DNA of 10,348 nt, taken from NCBI RefSeq assembly GCF_000186865.1, contig NW_008705622.1, positions 13,334-23,681 of the forward strand, written 5' to 3'. The translations under genes were made by a program, and so were the position numbers. Positions 6,097 to 10,348 of the stretch are shown in pieces. The notes beneath the pieces are model-generated. The model worked only from the letters and a program-made list of their open reading frames with translations. It made no database searches and had not been told where the DNA came from. Every line of letters starts with the position of its first letter. Positions within the stretch are counted from its first letter, which is position 1. The DNA comes from Aureococcus anophagefferens. Lineage: Eukaryota; Sar; Pelagophyceae; Pelagomonadales; Pelagomonadaceae.

Positions 6097-8238
6097 TCAC
6101 TCGGTCGGAGGAGTGATTTTGATTTTCCTCGAAATCGGCGCGCGCGCCGCGCGCCGCGCGGACTCGGAGGAACGCGCGGTAAAACACAAAAAATCACAAA
6201 GACATGCCGGCCATGGCCATCTCGTTCGCCGCCGTCGCCTTGGCCATGTGATTCTCGTAGAGCTCGTACAGACGTGGCGCACGGCGACCTGGGGCTCGCC
6301 GCGCGGCGACCCCGCGGCATCGCGCTTGTCCGCGACGACCCCGTCGCCCTTCTCGGCCTCCTGGCCGCGCTTGAGGTGGGCGCACGCGATGCCCTTCACC
6401 CATGCACGCCGCTCCTTGGTGCGCTCGAGGTTGAACTCGCTCAGGAAACCCTCGAAGAGCTCCTCGAACTTGTCGTAGTGACGCCAGTCCACGTCCTCCT
6501 GGATGTACTGGACGCGCGCGGCCTCGAGCGCGGCGTCCTCCAGGCCGTCCAACCAGACCGGCGTGCCCTCCTTGACCGACTCGTCGATGGCCGCGTTGTA
6601 GAGGCGGTTCAACCATCGGCGCGTCACGGGGTCTTTGACGTCGACGTCGCGCCAGCGCTCCGCGACGCCCGCGCGCATCCGCTCCTGGGGGATCGTGATC
6701 GTGTATCTCGCCCGCTTGACCAGCGCCTCGCCGATCTCGCGCGCGGCCTCCTCGTCGACGGGGCACTCGTCCTCCGACTCCTGCTCCTCGTCGTCGTCGT
6801 CGCCGCGGACCTTCCTTGGACGCGGCGGGGGGCCCTTGAGGACGTGCGACGAGCGGTCCCGCACGTTGGGCGACTGCGGCGCGACGTTCTCGTCCTCGCC
6901 GCGCGCCGTCGTGATGCCGTCGTCGTCGAGGTCGTCGACGCCCTTGTCCGCGACGTCCGCGACCCCCGCGATGCCCGGGTCGAGGGGGGGCTCGAAGCCC
7001 AAAAAGCCGGAGCGGATCGCCGGAGAGGCGTCCGCGCAGAGCGCGCTGAACGTGACCTTGACGCCCATGAAGACGGAGAGCGCCTTGACGGTGCCCGCGT
7101 GGGCGAACGTGAAGACGTCCTTGGTCTCGGACTTGGTGAAGATGTACGCGATGGGGAGGAACTTGTTGGAGTACTTGCCCTTGTCCCTGTCGAAGTAGCG
7201 CGTCGACGTGCCGAACGGGATGATGATCCAGCCGGCGGCCTACACGGTCAAAGGCTGGGGCGCGCGCAGGAGGCGGGAGCGAGGATCGCGCGTTACGCAC
7301 CTCAGTCTTGTGCTTGCCGTCGGTGACGCAGAGGATGTTGTCCTCGCCGTAGACCGCGGCCGCCTTCTTGCCGATGTTGAGCATGGTCGACGACGAGAAG
7401 AGGCAGGCCTCGTACACGCCGCCCTCGCCGTCCGTGAGCGTGATCATGTCGATGAGCACGAAGGCGTCGGTGCCCTTCGACGCGACGAGCGCGTCGAAGC
7501 CGGCCTTGTCGTGGACCTTGGACGTGCCGTAGTAGAGCTGCAGGTCCGCGACGTTCTCGAGCTTCCAGCGCGGCGCGTGGCGGAGCTTGTAGTTCTTGAC
7601 GTACGACTGCACCTGCGCGAGGTCAGGCAGGGCCGCCTTCCGGGCCGCGTCCTGGCCCGCCTCGACGATGAGGTCGCCGTGGATCTTGGACGCCTTCTGC
7701 CCCGCCTCGATCCTCAGCTCGATGGGGCGCAGATACACGTGCGCGATGCCCGGTTCGTCGGCGCCGCGCAGCGGCAACGCGTCGATCGCGTGCCGGGACT
7801 TGGGGCCCTCGTCGAAGGCCCAGAACGTCGGCGCGCCGCCGTTGTAGACCTTATGGATCTCATGCGAGCACCTGGGGGGTTGGGGGTCATGCGCGCGGCG
7901 CGCGCGCGCGCTGGACGCGGAGCGACGCGCGGTCCACCCTCAGAGGTCTGGTGCGCCGTGCAACGGAGCACGGCGCGCGTCTTGTTGTTCCCAATCTGCC
8001 GGTACTTGTAGGGCAGCTCCATGAGCCACGCCTTGCCGGCCTTGGCGTCCACGCAGGCCTTGAGGAAGTGCGTGGGGCGGGAGGTCGGCCCGGAGACGCT
8101 CCCCAAGGGGCGCCCCTTCTGCTTCTTGGCCTCGACGAGCGCCGTGGGCTCGTCGGGCTCGAAGAGGCCATCGAGGTCGGCTAGGAAGGCAGCCTCGCCG
8201 TCGTCGTCCGCAGCCCGCTTTTGTCCTCTCTGCGCCAT
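6097..8238 (-). CDS. MULE-type transposase-domain protein (spliced gene)
   Basis: Read on the minus strand in at least three exons: about 8238-7965, 7871-7301 and 7239 to the end. The start ATG at 8238 (MAQRGQKRAADDDG) is chosen; an in-frame ATG at 8274 is an alternative. Exon 1 has a basic NLS-like start and an AT-hook-like KGRPLGS. Exons 2 and 3 join to give CVTDGKHKTE + AAGWIIIPFG, then LPIAYIFTKSETKDVF and ALCADASPAIRSGF. This is the D...D pattern of Mutator-like (MULE) transposases, which cut and paste DNA in the nucleus. D1 is at 7319-7321 and D2 at 7030-7032, 76 residues apart. After D2 the usual histidine/cysteine region and third acidic residue are not recognisable. An acidic linker (DDDDEEQESEDE, about 6760-6802) and a helical C-terminus (VDWRHYDKFEELFEGFL) follow instead. 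The frame ends at 6097, but its last 60 residues look wrong. Another frame ends at 6194 with LYELYENHMAKATAANEMA and seems the true tail, via a small intron or a frameshift. It may be an active, degenerate or domesticated transposase. Confidence 0.75.
7240..7300 (-). other. Intron of the MULE gene, 61 nt
   Basis: On the minus strand the donor is GAG|GTGCGT and the acceptor CCGTGTAG|GCC, with a pyrimidine-containing CAGCCTTTGACC upstream of the acceptor. Removal keeps the frame between TDGKHKTE and AAGWIIIPFG and restores a conserved transposase motif, so the boundaries are well supported. Confidence 0.85.
7872..7964 (-). other. Probable first intron of the MULE gene, boundaries unresolved
   Basis: The protein-like sequence changes frame here, from NNKTRAVLRC to SHEIHKVYNGG. 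The acceptor CCCCCAG|GTGCTC at 7872 is good. The nearest GT donor (7964-7963) leaves the product one base out of frame. The frame-correct junction would need a non-canonical donor or an indel. The interval contains a (GC)n tract (about 7891-7910), and GTGCTC occurs on both sides of it (7971-7966 and 7871-7866). Confidence 0.5.
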
Positions 8239-8400
8239 CAAAGTCGTCTTCGAACAAAGTCGCCTTCGAGTCATTAAATCAAAATTCAAATTGTTGCTAA
8301 ATCATTCTGAGCCAACGTCATCGGAGAAAATCATAAAAAATCTTATATCATGGGAAAATCACGCCAGAGCCGATATTAAATTAAATTAATACTTTTTCCA

Positions 8401-8501
8401 TTGGTTCCAGCATGTCATTCCGGACGGTATATATTAGGTATTGGTTCCATCTTGCTTATAGGCATGTTGCTTCCAGCATTATAAACTGATTCCAGATTTA
8501 T
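8401..8501 (+). repeat. Four degenerate copies of a TTCCA-containing motif
   Basis: TTGGTTCCAGCATG (8401), TTGGTTCCATCTTG (8441), TTGCTTCCAGCATT (8467) and CTGATTCCAGATTT (8486) are related. The first two share ATTGGTTCCA at exactly 40 bp spacing. They lie upstream of the methyltransferase start and around the candidate TATA boxes, so they may be transcription-factor sites. Confidence 0.5.
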
Positions 8502-8517
8502 TTCCTATTTATTTCCT
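8496..8517 (+). repeat. Perfect 11-bp tandem duplication
   Basis: ATTTATTTCCT is present twice with no gap, just upstream of the methyltransferase gene. Confidence 0.8.
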
Positions 8518-8592
8518 ACCTAGGTTTAACAAGCGTCCAAACTGTATTAAATTTTGATCGAAAAGCCAACATCAGATTCTGCTCCTGATATT

Positions 8593-9903
8593 ATGCGCGC
8601 GCTCGGCGCCGTCGCGGCGCTCGCGCTCGCGCTGCCCCCGGGCGCGCCGATCGTCCGCATCGCCGAGACAAAGTACGACGTCGACGAAGCCGTCGTCTTC
8701 GACGACCAGCGCGCGCTGCCGTCGCTGCTCGCGGACTTCAGGGAACTCGACGTCGACTGGCCGTCGCTCGGCTTCGACGGCTGCGCGTCGGCGGACTGCG
8801 CGGCGGCGGGCCTCCTCGCGGAACTGAGGCGCAGACGCGTGACCATCGCCGACGATGCGCGCGGGTTGATCGTGAAGATCGCGGCCGTGGGCGAGATCCT
8901 CGTGCCGCGTGACGCCCGCGGCTCCCCGCCGACGGAAGGCGACGTGTCGACGGCGCTCCGCGCCTGGGGCGTCGACGGCGCGCGCGACGTCGCGGCCGCC
9001 GCCGCCGCCGCCGCCGCCGCGCGGCCGCCGACGACCGCCGACGCGGCGCTCCCGCCCTGGCCCGTCGACCGCGCCGCCGCGGGCGAGGACCGGCCCATGC
9101 CCGGCTGCCGCGCGCCCCACGTGGAGAATTGCCGGCGCTACGTCGCCATGCAGCGCAAATTCTACGACCCCGCGGCGCAGGAGCTCGTATCCGGGAACCA
9201 CGTCATCCACAACGACGCCGCGGAGTACTGGGGCATGATCCTGAAGCCCGTCGTGCGGGACCCGCGCGTCTGGCGGGGGAAGCGCGCCCTCGACGTCGCC
9301 TGCGGCGGCGGCCGCAACGTGGCGAACCTGCTGCGCCTCGCGGCCTGGGACCGCGTCGACGGCTGCGATTTGGTGGCGCGGCACGTCGAGGGCGCGCTCG
9401 CCTTCGTCGGCCGCGACGGCTGGGACCGGTCCAAGTTCCATGCGTGGCAGTCGGCCGGCGCGGGGCTCGCGGCCGCCGACGGCCGGGCCCCCGCGCCCGT
9501 CGACGAGTACGACTTCGTCATGTCGACGATCGCGCTGCAGCACATCTGCGTCTACGTCGTGCGCCGGGGCATCCTCGAGGACATCCTCGCGGCGCTGCGG
9601 CCCGGCGGCCTCGTGTCGCTCCAGATGGTGTACCGCGCCCCGCACGAGGCGCCGCTGGACCCGGCCAGACACGCGCCCTACGACGCGAACGTCTTCGACG
9701 CGAACGGCACGAACAGCGACCACGACGTCCGCGTCACGGACCTCGACCGCGTCGTCGAGGACCTCGAGGACATCGGCTTCGTCGACGTCGAGTACGAGGT
9801 CGGCGGCTGGCACCTCGGCTACGTCGTCTCCTACCCGGACCAGTGGCTCATCGTCTACGCGCGCAAGCCCGGGCCCGCGACGGACTCGGAGCAGCGCGTG
9901 TAG
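8593..9903 (+). CDS. Class I SAM-dependent methyltransferase with N-terminal leader, 436 aa
   Basis: This is a single uninterrupted frame from ATG 8593 to TAG 9901-9903. The frame is open 13 codons upstream only to a TTG, and the ATG is followed at once by a hydrophobic leader, MRALGAVAALALALPPGAP, that looks like a signal peptide. Residues 20-200 are a non-catalytic N-terminal region with a 10-alanine run (134-143). The Rossmann methyltransferase core follows: motif I LDVACGGGRN at 233-242 (SAM-binding glycine loop), the acidic residue ending beta-2 in DGCDL (D259), DEYDFVMSTIALQHI at 304-318 (motif IV region) and LRPGGLVSL at 335-343. The C-terminus (EYEVGGWHLGYVVSYPDQWLIVYARK) completes the sheet. 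It should transfer a methyl group from SAM. The motifs resemble small-molecule or general class I enzymes, but the substrate cannot be told. The leader suggests entry to the secretory system or an organelle, though no clear plastid motif follows it. Codons are strongly G/C-ending. It is divergent from the MULE gene and has no operon partner. Confidence 0.85.
   Translation: MRALGAVAALALALPPGAPIVRIAETKYDVDEAVVFDDQRALPSLLADFRELDVDWPSLGFDGCASADCAAAGLLAELRRRRVTIADDARGLIVKIAAVGEILVPRDARGSPPTEGDVSTALRAWGVDGARDVAAAAAAAAAARPPTTADAALPPWPVDRAAAGEDRPMPGCRAPHVENCRRYVAMQRKFYDPAAQELVSGNHVIHNDAAEYWGMILKPVVRDPRVWRGKRALDVACGGGRNVANLLRLAAWDRVDGCDLVARHVEGALAFVGRDGWDRSKFHAWQSAGAGLAAADGRAPAPVDEYDFVMSTIALQHICVYVVRRGILEDILAALRPGGLVSLQMVYRAPHEAPLDPARHAPYDANVFDANGTNSDHDVRVTDLDRVVEDLEDIGFVDVEYEVGGWHLGYVVSYPDQWLIVYARKPGPATDSEQRV
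8992..9021 (+). repeat. GCC trinucleotide run coding for ten alanines
   Basis: Ten consecutive alanine codons, eight of them GCC, lie in the linker before the methyltransferase domain. Such runs change length easily, so this may be polymorphic. Confidence 0.9.
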
Positions 9904-10181
9904 AAATCAATTATAGTTATCCGAAACTAAGATGGGTCGAACTAAAATACCGCCGGCGGCGGCATTTTAGTAGGCGCGGTTTTGAAACTCGAAGTCGAAA
10001 CTCGGCCCGAGGGCGTATCCGGGAGCGTGTGTGCAACTGGGTCGGCACTTCTAGACGAGGCAAACCAGATACACACGCCGACTTTGAAGCGCCAAAGCGA
10101 GCCGCCATCGACGCCGATTTACGCGATGAAGGATGGGATTCACCAGGGGGAAATAAAAGTAAAATCAGAGTACCGGGGGGA
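9904..10181. other. 3' flank of the methyltransferase gene
   Basis: No supported gene. The 3' untranslated region presumably lies here, but I see no clear AATAAA signal near the stop. GAAACTCG occurs twice within 24 bp at about 9984-10000. A 67-codon plus frame ending at 10185 starts only with TTG and has no recognisable features. Confidence 0.35.
9942..9970 (+). other. Strong inverted repeat in the methyltransferase 3' flank
   Basis: Arms CTAAAATACCGCC (9942-9954) and GGCGGCATTTTAG (9958-9970) pair with one mismatch around a 3-base loop, 38 bp after the stop codon. It could act as a 3'-end or RNA-stability hairpin, or be a tiny inverted-repeat insertion. It is not a bacterial terminator, because no T-run follows. 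Confidence 0.6.
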
Positions 10182-10348
10182 ATGACGGTGCGGGGAGGCT
10201 TCAAGGGCGTCGTCGTCCAAAAGGGCACCCGGCCGAAAAGGCCCAGCTGCACACACGACCCAGGATGGGTCGTTGTGGTGCTGCAGGCGGTCATGGGCGG
10301 CGGGGTTGGTCGTAGGTGTCATGGGGGGTCGTGCGCTGCGTCGGGCAC
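10182..10348 (+). CDS. Doubtful frame running off the right edge
   Basis: From ATG 10182 the plus strand is open to the window end (55 codons), beginning MTVRGGFKGVVVQKGTRPKR. The composition is Gly/Val/Arg-rich and the minus strand is also open here, so it may simply reflect high GC. No family is recognised. Confidence 0.15.
   Translation, partial: MTVRGGFKGVVVQKGTRPKRPSCTHDPGWVVVVLQAVMGGGVGRRCHGGSCAASG
10255..10273. other. 8-bp perfect hairpin
   Basis: ACGACCCA-GGA-TGGGTCGT. The arms extend imperfectly outward. The word GATGGGTCG also occurs at 9931-9939, beside the other hairpin. Confidence 0.4.

Larger units (their letters stand above)
6035..8389. repeat. 14-bp AT-rich inverted repeat around the MULE gene
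   Basis: TTAATTTAATTTAA at 6035-6048 is matched by its reverse complement at 8376-8389. The pair encloses the whole transposase gene (about 2.36 kb) and could be the remains of terminal repeats. The sequence is low in complexity, sequence outside it does not match, and no target-site duplication is visible. Confidence 0.25.
8239..8592. promoter_or_regulatory. Bidirectional intergenic region between the MULE gene and the methyltransferase gene
   Basis: This AT-rich 354-bp region lies between two divergent starts. TATAAACT at 8480-8487 lies 106 to 113 bp before the methyltransferase ATG and is the best TATA candidate. TATATATTA at 8428-8436 is another. It also holds the TTCCA repeats and a tandem duplication listed separately. 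Confidence 0.45.

Noticed and set aside
6274..7326. 350-codon plus-strand frame over the MULE gene
   Set aside because: Leu/Arg/Val-rich shadow. It crosses the well-supported 61-nt minus-strand intron without any change, and the transposase motifs are on the minus strand.
7208..8011. 267-codon plus-strand frame over MULE exons 1 and 2
   Set aside because: Same reason: antisense shadow with biased Arg/Val/Leu composition.
6035..8389. Confident call of terminal repeats for the MULE transposon
   Set aside because: Only a 14-bp low-complexity AT match, with no matching flanks and no target duplication. Kept as a low-confidence repeat only.
8572..9813. 413-codon open frame antisense to the methyltransferase gene
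   Set aside because: It is a shadow of a GC-rich gene. The product is a Val/Asp/Arg-rich translation with no motifs, whereas the plus strand has all methyltransferase motifs in order.

Overview
The window looks like nuclear DNA of a eukaryote, most likely a GC-rich marine microalga. This is inferred from several things. Proteins are encoded with almost exclusively G/C third positions. At least one clean short GT-AG intron (61 nt) interrupts a gene. Genes are not packed into operons. No bacterial ribosome binding sites, tRNA or rRNA genes are visible. A stramenopile of pelagophyte type is my guess from the style of the sequence, not something it proves. Composition is strikingly mosaic: GC-rich blocks (about 2400-2530, 3300-3840, 4580-5350, 6120-8230, 8590-9900) alternate with much more AT-rich ones.

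Left part (1-2640, lower GC): the 3' end of a lysine/arginine-rich protein runs off the left edge (2-208, +). It converges on a minus-strand reading frame (460-1209) that carries an HxD motif and may be a frame-broken 2-oxoglutarate/Fe(II) dioxygenase. Divergent from that, a 291-residue protein with a PDZ-like domain lies at 1440-2315 (+).

Middle (2316-6100): mostly without a confident gene. It holds a short-repeat region (2795-2880), a GC-rich stretch open in several frames, and a 110-residue plus-strand frame (from 4115) that runs into a DNA element. That element (4531-5443) is bounded by a perfect 27-bp inverted repeat, has a second nested 15-bp inverted repeat, and is flanked by iterated GTATCAT motifs. 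A 29-bp perfect direct repeat brackets 5660-5995.

Right part (6100-10348): a spliced minus-strand gene (about 8238 to 6194 or 6097) encodes a protein with a MULE-type transposase core, whose downstream half is replaced by an acidic linker. A 354-bp AT-rich intergenic region with repeated TTCCA motifs separates it from a divergent, intact 436-residue class I SAM-dependent methyltransferase with an N-terminal hydrophobic leader (8593-9903). The end of the window has two hairpins and no confident gene.

No shared pathway links these genes. The best reading is ordinary genes, one clear and one broken or tentative, embedded among DNA transposons and their remnants. The two transposon-like regions (4531-5443 and the MULE gene) are the most informative features.
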